This document shows, one piece after another, positions 22,206 to 32,168 of a stretch of 64,000 nucleotides of DNA. This DNA is from Ryuthela nishihirai (lineage: Eukaryota; Arthropoda; Arachnida; Araneae; Heptathelidae): contig JAWZYU010000007.1 in NCBI GenBank assembly GCA_038380435.1, forward strand, positions 26,019,001 through 26,083,000, in the 5' to 3' direction. The position numbers were made by a program, and so were the translations under genes. The stretch's first letter is position 1; each line of letters opens with the position of its first letter. The notes under the pieces were generated by a model, which was not told where the DNA came from, did not search any database, and saw only the letters and a program-made list of their open reading frames with translations.

Positions 22206-23213
22206 CTCTTTTGTGGTCAATTGATGTACCTTTTCCTGCCCTTCAGTGTTAAGGGACGTTCAACACTTAAACTTTTTATTAAAGTTCGAGGATTATTTAA
22301 TCCAGTTCCAGTGTCTTTGAGTGTTGCTCCCGTTGATAGTTCCGCCGAATACTACGCAAACTTTAAAATTAATTTTATCCCGCCGCGATGTATTCACCTT
22401 TGATTAATAGATAAACAGAAGACACTTGTTACAAACTTAGCATGAGCTTTATTCTATCCATCTCATCGGAGTTGCTTTCCTGTTGCTAGGATACGTCTTA
22501 GGAGGTTGTCTATCGTTTCTAGTGGTTCCGTTCTCTGTTAGTCACACAGACCGATTATTGTTAATCACACAGACTGATTATTGTTCGTCACACAGACTTT
22601 TATTTCGGATGGTCACACAGACTTTTGATATATACCTGGTCACACAGACCTCTACTTCTTCTAAGTCACACAGACCGTATTTAGGGTTAAAATATATCTA
22701 GCCCTACCCTGAGACCTACAGTATCTCAGGCTCCAGAGAAACGCACCTCTCAATATCTTGACATCCGATACGAGTCCCCCGCATTCACGTCGCTCCACCC
22801 TTTTCCTCCACCAGCTCATGCCCTCCAGGTCAACAAGGTCTCAAGGTGGCAACAGCGCCAGCGCACCACCCAGCAATGCCATAAAATGTCATCCGGTAAG
22901 CCAACACTGTGGCCAATGCCTTGCTCGTGCACAAGAGAAGGTGGGGGAGGGTGCCTCATCAAGGCCGCCCGAATTACAGCGGCTTCCCTTCCTATCATCA
23001 TAGGAAGTAGATCACTTTCTAGGTTCTCACACTTTCGATGCCTTTCGTGCACTAGGTGCAGCGTCGTCACTCAAAAATAGACAGATACCATAAAAACGTA
23101 CATATAAAAAATAGACATTATTATCATTAAAATGTCAGTATCCATGACATATGATACCTTATTCACTTATGAAAATATATACAAAAATCACTTAATTTAT
23201 TATGCAAGGGATA
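22206..23213. mobile_element. 1-kb insertion inside mariner, unclassified
   Basis: Its limits are set by the two halves of the mariner transposase. It starts close to TGTTACATCCCC, a possible LTR-like start, and ends near GATACTACACCCC. It contains the TCACACAGAC minisatellite at 22543-22680 and an antisense frame of 84 codons (22816-23070) that I do not recognise. A solo LTR is one possibility. Confidence 0.4.
22543..22680. repeat. irregular CACACAGAC minisatellite
   Basis: GTCACACAGAC or a close variant occurs at least six times with spacers of about 10-20 bp that themselves vary (CCGATTATTGTTAA, TGATTATTGTTC, TTTTATTTCGGATG and so on). It lies within the mariner insertion. Confidence 0.85.
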
Positions 23214-23721
23214 CTACACCCCTCATCTGCAAGAAGAGGCCAGGAAAATTATCGAAACAGGTTATTCTATTGCATACTTGCATATTCTATAGCTTACATC
23301 TGTTGTATGACAACGCTAGGCCACACACGGCTCACGTGGCAATGACAGCTCTCGCATCAATGGGCTGGGAAATCCTCAACCATCCTTTCAGCTTGACTTG
23401 GCTCCAAGTGATTTCCACCTGTTCGACCCACTTAAGGAGCACTTAGGGAGACGAAATTCACTACACATGAACAACTATAGGAGTGTACCCTACAGTAGCT
23501 ATGGCAGCAAACCAAGTCCTTCTACATGTCTGGAATATAGAGTGTTTCACGGAGATGGGAAAGTGTGTGTATGTTAAGGGAGAGTAACTAGAGGTGGACA
23601 CATAGTTTGGTAAGTGCATTCCTATTCGTTTCTTTTGTACAAAAAAAGTCAAGTTCAGCACTAAAGCATTTAATATCATATTTACATCCTCAAGATGATA
23701 TTAAAAAACAATAATAATAAA

Positions 23722-23905
23722 TACCCTTCAAGCAGCTGCTTGCCACAAAGGTATGGCAGCAGCCTGTCTATTTATACACCATAGGTAGAAGGTCTGTGAG
23801 GATGACGGAACCTCAGCAGAAAAACAAACCAAACAACCATGACTTGTCGAGGGCTCGAATCCAATCCATTTGATCAGTAGCCACTTAATCCCGTTGGGTA
23901 AGCCG
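23722..23905 (-). repeat. SINE-B, minus strand
   Basis: Antisense of the family: CCTTCAAGCAGCTGCTTGCCA at the 3' end, GTAGAAGGTCTGTGAGGA and CCTCAGCAGAAAAACAA in the body, and a diverged head near 23850-23905. Confidence 0.85.
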
Positions 23906-23969
23906 CTGTATTAAACAATTAGAATAAAATCGCCAGACAACTGTTACGATACAAGAACTAACCATCAAA

Positions 23970-24345
23970 AGCATCCATCATTTGTTTAGCGTGCACAGGG
24001 TATAAAAAAAACTACACCCCCTGAAGCAGCTGCTTGACACAGAGGTCTCACAGGAGCCTGTCAGTTTATACGCCATAACAAAAGGTCTATGCGGATGGCA
24101 GGACCTCGGCAGAAAAACAACACAAATATCCATGCCTTACCCGGGGCTTGAACCCAGTCCCTTAGATTAGTAGCCAAGCGCACCAAACACTTGGCCACGG
24201 GACAGCTTGCGTAGGTTGTGGCTATCCTAAAAACAGGACTAGAGCTTGATATACCATCCCAAGCAGAGGCTTTTCCAAGCCTATCATTGTTTCTTCCCTT
24301 ACTGAGGGACGAGTGGGGTTTAGCCATGAAAAACTCAATTTAAAC
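23970..24345 (-). repeat. old SINE-A split by a SINE-B
   Basis: Left piece 23970-24008 (CCATCATTTGTTTAGCGTGCACAGGGTAT) and right piece about 24204-24345 (GGCTATCCTAAAAACAGGACTAG, CATCCCAAGCAG, CTTTTCCAAGCC, ACTGAGGGACGAGTGGGG) are consecutive parts of the SINE-A body. A SINE-B lies between them. Confidence 0.7.
24009..24203 (-). repeat. SINE-B nested in SINE-A
   Basis: Full-length antisense copy: ACCCCCTGAAGCAGCTGCTTG at the left end, GCAGGACCTCGGCAGAAAAA in the body, and a clear head at the right end (CTTGAACCCAG for the B box, CACTTGGCCACGGGAC for the A-box side). Confidence 0.88.
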
Positions 24346-24603
24346 ACAGTGAAGCTTGTGTCATGTCCCACTAATTTTTTTTTATTTATTGTTGCATTTT
24401 TATTGTATTTTTGTTATTGTAAATATTTTTATGTATTAAGTGTGTTTTTGGAAGTGCTATTGTGGGGATGTGACTCATAGGTGTTTTTTTTTTTTTTTGG
24501 GAGGGGGTGGTCTGAGCTGGCTGCCTGCACATGCCAAGTTCTCTGGAAACTGTGGCAGCGGGAGTAAAGAGCAGTCTTGAGCATCGCTGTCAAACAAGAA
24601 GGA

Positions 24604-25155
24604 TGTTTGAACACGCGTCAAGGGACGCCACTCTTACTCAAACACAACCATTAAAGGGAGGGTTCGATTCTATGTGAGAATCAAGGTACTTGGTGAATCA
24701 AATACAGTTCTGTGGAACTGAAATGAGCTGTGAGCCACATAGGCAAAAGTTAAATATCCTTTCACCGAGTTTCAGGTCGATAAAGCGAGGATTTGTAAAG
24801 TGCGGTTCTTTTGCCACATAGGCAAAAGTTAAATATCCTCATTGCATAATTGTTTGTGGCGGCAAATCAGCAAAGGCCTATGGAGTCGAGTGCATCCCCA
24901 GCATGTAATTGTATATAATGTGAATAAACTATGTCGTCCCTATACAAGTCTCCTGCGTGAATTGTTGGACATATTTCTAGACATCACTTGGAGCAGCAAG
25001 TCTGAGGCATACGTCGGTATGGGTGTAACAACCCGCGAACCTGTTATTTCACCGAAATAAGGGTGAAGGTAATCAAGGGACAAATTAATCGTCCTCCAAT
25101 ATAGAGTGGGTAAATCCTTTGTCATCTGGGCCAACACTACATTCGGCTCAGTTCA
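24604..25155 (+). mobile_element. LTR-like sequence with leader (Gypsy-like, inferred)
   Basis: Collinear with the spacer of the large inverted repeat (36708-37190): ACACGCGTC, CTTGGTGAA, TATCCTTTC(A/G)CCGAGTTT, GCAAAGGCC, GAGTGCAT, then a TATA-like and AATAAA-bearing stretch (GTATATAATGTGAATAAACT) and TGTCGTCCC. After AACAACCCGCGAA both copies continue with TTTCACCGAA and a CATTTGG or CATTCGG plus CTCAGTC motif that could be leader sequence. The promoter/polyadenylation layout suggests an LTR. A primer-binding site could not be confirmed. An inner part is locally duplicated (GCCACATAGGCAAAAGTTAA occurs twice). Confidence 0.55.
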
Positions 25156-25701
25156 TGCAGAATATTAATACCACCTGACGAAATAAAAAACTGCACCGTT
25201 CCCCTACCACTGGCCCACGACAGCTTGAACCTGAGAACATAAGATCACAGATGTGTTGTGTTACAGACTGAGACTGAGCGTAACCGAAAGTTTAATAATC
25301 TCACGAATAGTTGTTATTTGCACGTAATTGCTTGAATGAATTCAAGGTTTATTTACGAATGCTTCTCCTTCCATTTGCATTATTTTGTCCCAAAATAATT
25401 CTCGACTGTAGCATGAATTATTCCACTGGCATAAGCAAGGATGGTTATGTTGTTATAACACCCCTTAAGATCTTAAGTGTCATATATAAATATCTTCTAT
25501 GAAAGTCTCCTGAAACACGTCAAACCACTCTCCCATTGGACTAAAATACGTAAACCCCACAACCACCACCATCCATTACAGTTTTCTAGTATGCCAAAGG
25601 ATTATTCTCACTTTCAGAAAATAAATTTTTTCGATTAAAATAAATTACGTTTAAAGTTCGAAGATAAACTGAATCCATTTTGCAGAACAGAAACGGTTGC
25701 G
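25156..25701. other. no gene; a weak tRNA-like patch
   Basis: AGCTTGAACCTGAGAACATAAGATCACAG with GTTACAGACTGAGACTGAGC near 25212-25277 resembles an antisense tRNA-like SINE head but cannot be tied to a family. The rest is AT-rich without signal. Confidence 0.35.
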
Positions 25702-25714
25702 ACCAACAGCCAAG

Positions 25715-26095
25715 AGGGGCAGGGGTGACTCAGTCGGTAGCGCACCAGGCTCATAATCTGCAGTTCCCAGGTTCGAGTCCCCAGCTGGGTCAGCGTTGAG
25801 ATTTATCTCCGCAACCCCCCCCCCCCCGCCCATAGTCAGTAAGGGATACCGATGGGTTGGAAAGGCCACCTTCAGTCGGATGGGATGTTAACCCGTGGCC
25901 CGTGTACGGGAGAGCCATACCCTGTGCACGTTAAAGAACACACTGGATAGCCTTGATGGGAGACTACCATCTGTCTCCCAACAGTTGTTCCAGTGTGTCC
26001 CCTCTCCCAACATTCTCTGAGCCTTTAAGGTCCACGTGACCTGGTCATTTAGCCCGTGGTGTGCAAAAAAGTGCCGCTCAGAGGTAAAACAACCA
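25715..26095 (+). repeat. SINE-A, full length with perfect target-site duplication
   Basis: A 381-bp copy bounded by the 13-bp duplication ACCAACAGCCAAG (25702-25714 and 26096-26108). It has a poly-C expansion in the body near 25815. Confidence 0.96.
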
Positions 26096-26429
26096 ACCAA
26101 CAGCCAAGCAGTCAATAGAAAAAGGAACAAACAGTCAGTAAAAAAGTTCTTAAAGAATCGTATATGTGATGTTTACTTTTATGTCTTGCACTTTCACCAA
26201 ACGTTTTTACCGGTGCCACTAGCAGACCGGTTCGCAAAGTAATAACAGCACTCCACGTCTTCAAGATTAAGGCATTTACCTTAATTTTTAAACTCCGTAA
26301 TTTACGTTATTCCACGATCCGTTAATATATAATGCTTCAAACATTGCACTCTTGAAAGCTTTTGGTTAAAAAAGAGTTTTAAAAGAGTTTTTTGGTTTCA
26401 AACAATTTCCGAACTCTTTACACACCATT

Positions 26430-26644
26430 GTTTGCCTTCTGTCTACATCAGGCTTGGACAAACTATGTCCCGCCATCTTTTTTGTGCGGGCCCGCGAGAT
26501 GATGACATATAAATTTGTAAAAGAGAAAAAGAACGTATAGTAGATAAGAAATACAACTTCTGGAAAGAAAATTATCATTAAAGAAATTAATTAAAAATAT
26601 TTTGTTTATTCATCTCGTTATATTTCTTTGGTATTGCATATATA
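26430..26644. repeat. possible hAT-like relic interrupted by Tc1
   Basis: CAGGCTTGGACAAACTATGTCCCGCC and GCGGGCCCGCGAGATG resemble common hAT-type ends, and GCGGGCCCG recurs at 28030 just beyond the Tc1-like element. This would fit a hAT-like element split by the Tc1 insertion. The evidence is short words only. Confidence 0.3.
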
Positions 26645-26705
26645 CACCGAAGAGCCAAAATATTATGACTACCTGCCTAATATAATGTTGGACCTCCATG
26701 TGCCA

Positions 26706-27131
26706 CTAAAACAGCTCTTCCCTGGTGAGACATGGATGATACAAGTTTTCAAAAGGTGTCTTGTGATATCTGGTACCAACAAGTTCCAGCAGATCTTTTA
26801 ACTCTTGTAAGTTACGTGGTTGAGCCGCCGCAGATCGGATGTGTTGCTCCAACACAAACCACAGATGCTCGATTGGATTGATGTCTAGAGAATTTGGAGG
26901 CCAGGACAATACCTGGAAGTCTTCCTCATGTTCCGTAAACCATTCTCGAAAAATCTGGGCAGTGTGGCATGGCGCATTATCCTGCTGAAAGGCACTACTA
27001 TAGGAATATACCGTTGACATGATAGGATGTACCTGATCTGCAATGATGTTTAGGTAGGTGGTAGACGTTATAGTTTCCTGCACATGAATGACTGGACCCA
27101 GGGTTTCCCAGCAGAACATTGCCCAAATCAT
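26706..27131 (-). pseudogene. Tc1-like transposase, catalytic C-terminal part
   Basis: An open stretch of 141 codons holds the second and third catalytic blocks of the D,D34E family: FQQDNAPCHTAQ (about residues 48-59) and SLDINPIEHLW (about 80-90), then the usual C-terminal tail. Upstream, just before the open stretch, VPGCTVG-like and GNVMIWAMFCW blocks continue the family order. The missing join to the N-terminal part lies at the insertion 27176-27345. Confidence 0.9.
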
Positions 27132-27175
27132 TACATTTCCTTCACAGGCTTATTTTCGTCCCACGGTGCATCCTG

Positions 27176-27345
27176 GTACCAATTTTCTGTTTTTAATTTT
27201 GTGTTTATTTTCCAATATACATGTCTTATTCTTTAATTAACCTGTCAGTGATTGAAACGAATCCTGCTCACAAGCCAGCGGTGTAATCTATGTATATGAC
27301 CATACTACTAAAGGTATAAATAAAGTTATTACTATTATTAATGTT
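27176..27345 (+). mobile_element. short retroelement 3' end inserted in Tc1 transposase
   Basis: The Tc1 reading is interrupted exactly here. The inserted stretch ends with GTATAAATAAAG followed by TTATTACTATTATTA, a polyadenylation-like signal and trinucleotide tail in plus orientation as in LINE-A. The 5' part is too short to name a family. Confidence 0.5.
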
Positions 27346-27860
27346 TCGCAAGTAAACGATGCACATGTGTACCCGGCCGTCCACGTGGTGCAACAGGAAA
27401 CGAGATTCATCGGACCAGACGACCTTACAACCATTCAAGGTCCAGTTTTGATGCTCGCGTGCCCACTGTAGACGCTTTAGATGGTGAACTGAAGTTAGCA
27501 TGGGCACTCGGAGCGGCCTGCGATTACACAACCCCATTTTCAGCAGGGTTCGATGTACTGTGTGTTGTGACACAATACTCCCGTCACCAGCATTCAAATT
27601 ACGGGCGTTGCGCCACAGTTTCCCTTCTGATGGTTCGCATCATACGGGATAGCCATCGCTCACCTCCAGAATCGATGAGCCGTGAGCGACCCACAGCTTG
27701 CAGGCGGTTCATGGTTTTTCCCTCTTCGGACCCCATTTTTAAGGTACCAACTACGGCTCAACGTGAGCACTCCACAAACCCTAACGTCTCAGAAATGCTC
27801 TGACCCAGTCGTCTGGCCATTACAATTTGCCTTTATCAAACTCACTAAGTCCGCTGCCTT
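27346..27860 (-). pseudogene. Tc1-like transposase, N-terminal part
   Basis: Reads from the DNA-binding region near 27860 through SIVSQHTVHRTLLKMGL, RRPLRVPMLTSVHHLKRLQW and the first catalytic block VVWSDESRFLLHHVDGRV. With the other half all three catalytic residues are present, so the core was lost by insertion and scattered stops in the first 80 codons, not by active-site mutation. Confidence 0.85.
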
Positions 27861-28012
27861 TCCAATCTGAAGAACAAGAATAACACTAATTAACAGGCTC
27901 AGTATCAGGTGTTATTTTTTCCGTTTCATGACCTTCACACGCGCCGTCGTTTACCTGCAGTTGCTTCGATTTGCATAAAGACGCGCTGGTCATAATGTTT
28001 TGGCTCTTGGTA

Positions 28013-28288
28013 AACAAATATTTATTTAGCGGGCCCGTTTTTACACTTCAGTTTTCCATGTGCAATTCAGCTAAAACGATTTCCCTGACCTGATTTACAT
28101 ATTACATATCCATTTTTCTGTGTGTTGCACAAATTTGAACTGGCTGTTCATCTAAACACGTCGAATCCTCGCTTTCTCAGATATTTACTGCAGCATCGGT
28201 TGGAACTCCACCACTATAGAATTCAGTCTAATTAAATTAATTGCATTGCTTAATAAAGAATTACTCTCGGATTTGATCAATAGTTCTA
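28013..28288. other. no recognised gene
   Basis: AT-rich sequence after the Tc1 right end. Apart from GCGGGCCCG at 28030 nothing stands out. Confidence 0.35.
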
Positions 28289-28715
28289 TATACAGGGTGA
28301 ATCTGAAAAAGTGGGCAAAACTTTACGGGGTGGTAGAACGCATCTATACGAGCAATATTCGTCATAGAATGTATGGTCGGAAATCAAGCGGTGAGAAGTT
28401 AAAAGGTAGTTTTCCACTGTCATATTTAAAGAATGAACACAAGAAGGAGAGGAGATACTTCAGAAAACATTCCGCCGCACCGTACACAAAGTGCATATCC
28501 GCCATTTCGTGGTTAGTATAACCAGCCATCCTCTCGGCAATCCACGGTAGAAATGCCGTTAGGTGCGAGGACCGACCCTTTTATACCATTTCGAACGCCA
28601 CCTAGCGGCTCGGCGTTTGCGTTCCGACCATACATTCTATGACGAATATTGCTCGTATAGCTACGTTCTACCACCCCGTAAAGTTTTGCCCACTTTTCAG
28701 ATTCACCCTGTATAG
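28289..28715. mobile_element. fold-back MITE with 94-bp terminal inverted repeats
   Basis: The left arm (TACAGGGTGAATCTGAAAAA... to about 28382) and the right arm (28622-28715) are near-exact reverse complements, separated by about 239 bp of unrelated sequence. TATA-type ends (TATACAGGGTG, CACCCTGTATA) suggest a TA target duplication. No transposase is present, so it would be non-autonomous. The two open frames of 91 and 72 codons are made by the arms and are not genes. Confidence 0.88.
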
Positions 28716-29320
28716 AATTGCGTTCCATCAATGTTTAATCTACTGGTAGCATTTACTGAAATCTTTTGCACTTTCATTTAATGTTGGTGTTTCTTTCCAT
28801 GCAATAACCGATTATATAATATCTACCGCGATTATCTAAACTTTATTAAATAAATGTATTAAGTGAACGCATGTCTCAACTATAAAAATACACTGCAGAG
28901 ATAGAAATTTTCATAGATTACTAAGGATGATGAAGCATTCGAAATGCATACGTTGTTTTAATTATGTAAGAAATTTACAGAAACTACATATTACATTTTA
29001 ACTATTAAAAAGTTGCACTTTTAAGCAAATGAATTACATAACATTCTTCAGTTCATTTAATTACTTTGAAAGCCAGAATTGTTTGATTTGCATATCGACA
29101 TTGAACCATCACGCATCTTTAAACAAGATGCTGATATTTTCAAAGTTAAGGTTTAATATATTTTAACAACACACTTTACGTTTTCAGCAAATTTGTATCA
29201 ATGATTAAGCTTCTAGAATTTTAAGTTAATTTTAAGTAAATAATTTATTTTTAACAAATGCGTGGTCTTGCACCACACATTTAGTCGTTACGTAAATAAT
29301 TAAAACTAACGAAATGTTGG
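28716..29320. other. no recognised gene
   Basis: AT-rich. A 32-bp stretch near 28944-28975 (GCATACGTTGTTTTAATTATGTAAGA) recurs at 30385-30411, a small direct repeat 1.4 kb apart. Nothing codes. Confidence 0.45.
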
Positions 29321-29574
29321 ATTGGGTTGTTTTACCTCTGAGAAAACCTTTTTGCACACAATTGGTTAACAGGACACTGAAGACTCGAGCGGGTTGGGGG
29401 AAGGAAGCCTCTCGAGCTTTCAGGACCTCTCGAGTCATTGGAGAGCTGCTAGGACACAAATCGTAGCTTCCTGTCAAGGCCATCCATCGTGTTCTTTAAT
29501 TTTCATCGGGTATGGCTCTCCCGACACGGGGACAAGAATTAACGTTCCATCCGACTGACGGCAGCCTTTCCAAA
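29321..29574 (-). repeat. SINE-A, degenerate, head lost
   Basis: Tail GATTGGGTTGTTTTACCTCTGAG and most of the body are present. Sequence stops after CCTTTCCAAAA, so the tRNA-like head is missing. It also has local duplications of CTCTCGAG. Confidence 0.8.
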
Positions 29575-30544
29575 AGCGAAATATTGAAAGTTTAGAAAAA
29601 GCTCATCAAGGTTTTTGACCTTTTGCCACGTGATATTCTCCATCAAAAACATATTTCAGATGTTCAGCTTTGAATGAGTTTCGATACATTGAAAACATGG
29701 AACCGAATATGAAGTTGTTTATCGACTAAGATAGGATGAAGTCCCAGAATAAATTAGAGAAGAAAAAAAACGTTAATCTTTGAAGACTGGGTAGATGCAA
29801 TATCTGAAAGCAAAAAAAAAAACACGCGGAACTCTGAAAGATATTGGAGCTTTAGAAAGCTTATTAAGTCTTTTGGAACTTCTTTTACTCTCTTGATTGA
29901 TAAACTGTATGTAAGATAAGAAAAAGTTTTATTTTTCCATGATCACTCTCGTTTCGTCTTTGATTTAGAAATGTTTGTTTGCCGATGGTTGGGAAAAAAA
30001 AGTTGTAATCCCGTGAACCTTCTCCCAATATATATATAGGTACTGAACAGAAAAATGGACACAATTTCATGTTATATTAGAGTTAACTCTAGTACAGTCG
30101 ACTATGATATCTGATCTCAACCTGTGTTAAAGTTTTAATTAAATTTTGGGGTTAATTTTTTGCAGCCTGTTAAATATTCCATGATTCATAACTCTTTGAA
30201 TACTGAACAAATATTGTTTAAAATCGAGATTTAGATAGATTTAATTGAGATATTTAATTTATCTTTAGACATATTTCTTTATAAATCATATTGAAAAAGT
30301 TATTGAGCTCTGATTGTGATTTCCTATTGAGATAACGTGGAACTGCTTTCCCTTTTTGTGTCTAGTTCCTGAAGTATTAAAAATGCATACGTTGTTTTAA
30401 TTATGTAAGAAGACGTGAGTAATAAGTAAATCACTCACGCCAAGTGTTATTAATGCTACAATCAATAATTCATTCCCGATTTCTTTGATTATTTTTATTT
30501 ACATTCGATTTTTTTGCTTGCTTTACACATTCGATTTCTTTGCT
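29575..30544. other. no recognised gene
   Basis: AT-rich with long A runs. ACATTCGATTT/CTTTGCTTA words repeat near 30502-30560 and again near 32287-32312. No coding or known element. Confidence 0.4.
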
Positions 30545-31295
30545 TATTTAACACATTCGATCTGGAGCAGGAAAAAGTCAAACAGCTATCCGATCCTGCA
30601 CATTCACCTGATCTTGCGCCATGCTATTTTTTGGTTGCTTTCAAAAAGTGAAAAAGAACTTCTTGGAAGGCCTTTTTCAAGGGTGCCGAAGCCTTGCAAA
30701 ATGAGTTCATTCAGTTGCGGAGTATTCCCCAACAGGAGTACCACCAAGCGATCCAGAACTGGCGTAGATGTCTTCAACTTTGCATAGATGCTGAAGGATT
30801 GGATTGGATTGTTTTACCTCTGAGCGGCACTTTTTTGCACACCATGGGCTAAATGGCCAGGTCACATGGACCCCGAAGGCTCAGAGAAGGTTGGGGGAGG
30901 GGACCCACTGGAACAGCTGTTGGGAGACAGATGGTAGCCTCCCGTCAAGGCCATCCAGCGTGTTCTTTAGCGTGCACAGGGTATGGCTCTCCCACACACG
31001 GGACCACGGCTTAACGTTCCGTCCGACGGACGGCGGCCTTTTCAAGCCCATCGGTGTCCCCTACTGACCGTGGGCAGGGCGGGGAAATTTTGCGGAGATA
31101 AATCTCAACGCTGACCCAGCTGGGACTCGAACCTGGGAACTACAGATTACGAGCCTGGCGCGCTACCGACTGAGCCACCCCCGCCCCAGATGCTGAAGGG
31201 GAATACTTTGAAGGACAGTAAATGTTTTGTTGAGGTACGTGCACTAGTTTTTGTTCTTCAGATGCATGTCAAGAACTTTTTAAACACTTCTCGCA
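30545..31295 (+). pseudogene. mariner-like transposase C-terminal relic, split by SINE-A
   Basis: Before the SINE: HSPDLAPCYFLVAFKK-like, then EALQNEFIQLRSIPQQEYHQ and NWRRCLQLCI. After it: DAEGEYFEG and a stop, then the inverted-repeat end TGTCAAGAACTTTTTAAACAC at 31268-31290, the mirror of 20587-20607. The gene end and its terminal repeat are thus recovered once the SINE is skipped. The N-terminal and first two catalytic blocks are missing. Confidence 0.82.
30798..31187 (-). repeat. SINE-A, full length, inside mariner
   Basis: A 390-bp copy with perfect 12-bp target-site duplication AGATGCTGAAGG (30786-30797 and 31188-31199). Close to the window consensus, hence young. Confidence 0.97.
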
Positions 31296-31756
31296 ATAGG
31301 GTTGCCACCACAAACCCTGATGGATTGTATTTCAAAGAAATAAATAGCTCACGAGTTTACATTAAATCATTAAAATATTTTGCCCCCTCTCCAAAAACTT
31401 TTCTTGCCTGTGTCAGTGTAAGAATATTATTTTTTCAAATTAATGCACCTAACATGCAATTTTCCCAGTAAGATACCCAGAGGATTATTCTGATAGAATA
31501 AAAAATGGTCCTCCTCTTAATAGCACTAATGTTTCGTTATCTTAGAACACAAAATTCTATGTATTTTTACCAAATGCAATAAAAGTCAGCTAAATTTAGC
31601 TAATGGGCTTTAGCTAATGGGCTCATACCCTCTTTATGATCATCCCTTTTAAAATTTCCAAAATATGTTTTTCCTTCTTTCTTGTTTTCTGACTAATTAT
31701 TGTTGTGAGATCCTCCTCTTGATTTTTAGTATGATCTCTGATCATACTAGGAATAC
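31296..31756. other. no recognised gene
   Basis: AT-rich. There is a short tandem (TTTAGCTAATGGGC twice near 31597-31622) and a small palindrome TATGATCTCTGATCATACTAG near 31730. No gene is seen. Confidence 0.4.
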
Positions 31757-31770
31757 TACATATTTGATAA

Positions 31771-32154
31771 GGGGCGGGGGTGGCTCAGTCGGTAGCGCGC
31801 CAGGCTCGTAATCTGTAGTTCCCAAGTTCGAATCCCAGCTGGGTCAGCGTTGAGATTTATCTCCGCAAAATTTCCCCGCCCTGCCCACGGTCAGTAGGGG
31901 ACACCGATGGGCTTGAAAAGGCCGCCGTCCGTCGGATGGGACGTTAAGCCGTGGCCCCGTGTGCGGGAGAGACATACCCTGTGCACGTTAAAGAACACGC
32001 TGGATGGCCTTGACGGGAGGCTACCATCTGTCTCCCAACAGCTGTTCCAGTGGGTCCCCTTCCCCAACCATCTCTGAGCCTTCGGGGTCCTTGTGGCCTC
32101 GCCATTTAGCCCATGGTGTGCAAAAAAGTGCCGCTCAGAGGTAAAACAATCCAA
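31771..32154 (+). repeat. SINE-A, full length, plus strand
   Basis: A 384-bp copy flanked by TACATATTTGATAA (31757-31770) and TACATATCTGATAA (32155-32168), one mismatch in 14. The 87-codon antisense frame is the recurring by-product of this family. Confidence 0.95.
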
Positions 32155-32168
32155 TACATATCTGATAA

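Larger units (their letters stand above)
21449..23612 (+). pseudogene. mariner-like transposase, split by a 1-kb insertion
   Basis: First part (21449-22205): an N-terminal helix-turn-helix region starting MESVEVTVSVEQ and including ILQRLQAQYGDKG, a VYDWCKFF block, then HYFTPETKQASYE (followed by a stop where Trp is usual) and MPSAGKQMA. Second part (23214-23612): KKRPGKLSKQVILLH, a short extra stretch, then DNARPHTAHVAMTALASMGW, LDLAPSDFHLFDPLKEHLG after a frameshift, and the C-terminal end. These are the mariner D,D34D landmarks in correct order. Several stops and frameshifts plus the insertion at 22206-23213 inactivate it. Confidence 0.85.
26645..28010 (-). mobile_element. Tc1-like DNA transposon with both terminal repeats
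   Basis: The ends carry inverted repeats: CGAAGAGCCAAAATATTATGACTA at the left and, on the opposite strand, CCAAGAGCCAAAACATTATGACCA at the right. TA dinucleotides flank both ends (26643-26644, 28011-28012), the target preferred by Tc1/mariner. The transposase reads right to left. A foreign 170-bp piece sits inside at about 27176-27345. Confidence 0.88.

Noticed and set aside
22543..22680. CRISPR-like short repeats with variable spacers
   Set aside because: Repeats of 10-11 bp are too short, spacing is irregular, and the stretch lies within an insertion in a eukaryotic transposon.
28246..28731. Two similar small proteins (91 and 72 codons) on opposite strands
   Set aside because: Both are produced by the inverted arms of the fold-back MITE.
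30804..31067. A recurrent ~87-codon frame starting near CFTSERHFFAHHGLNGQ that appears conserved in many places (14536, 26130, 32154, 36273, 37696, 53612, 63275 and others)
   Set aside because: It is the antisense reading of SINE-A. Conservation follows the repeat, copies have stops and frameshifts, and target-site duplications show that these are retroposons.
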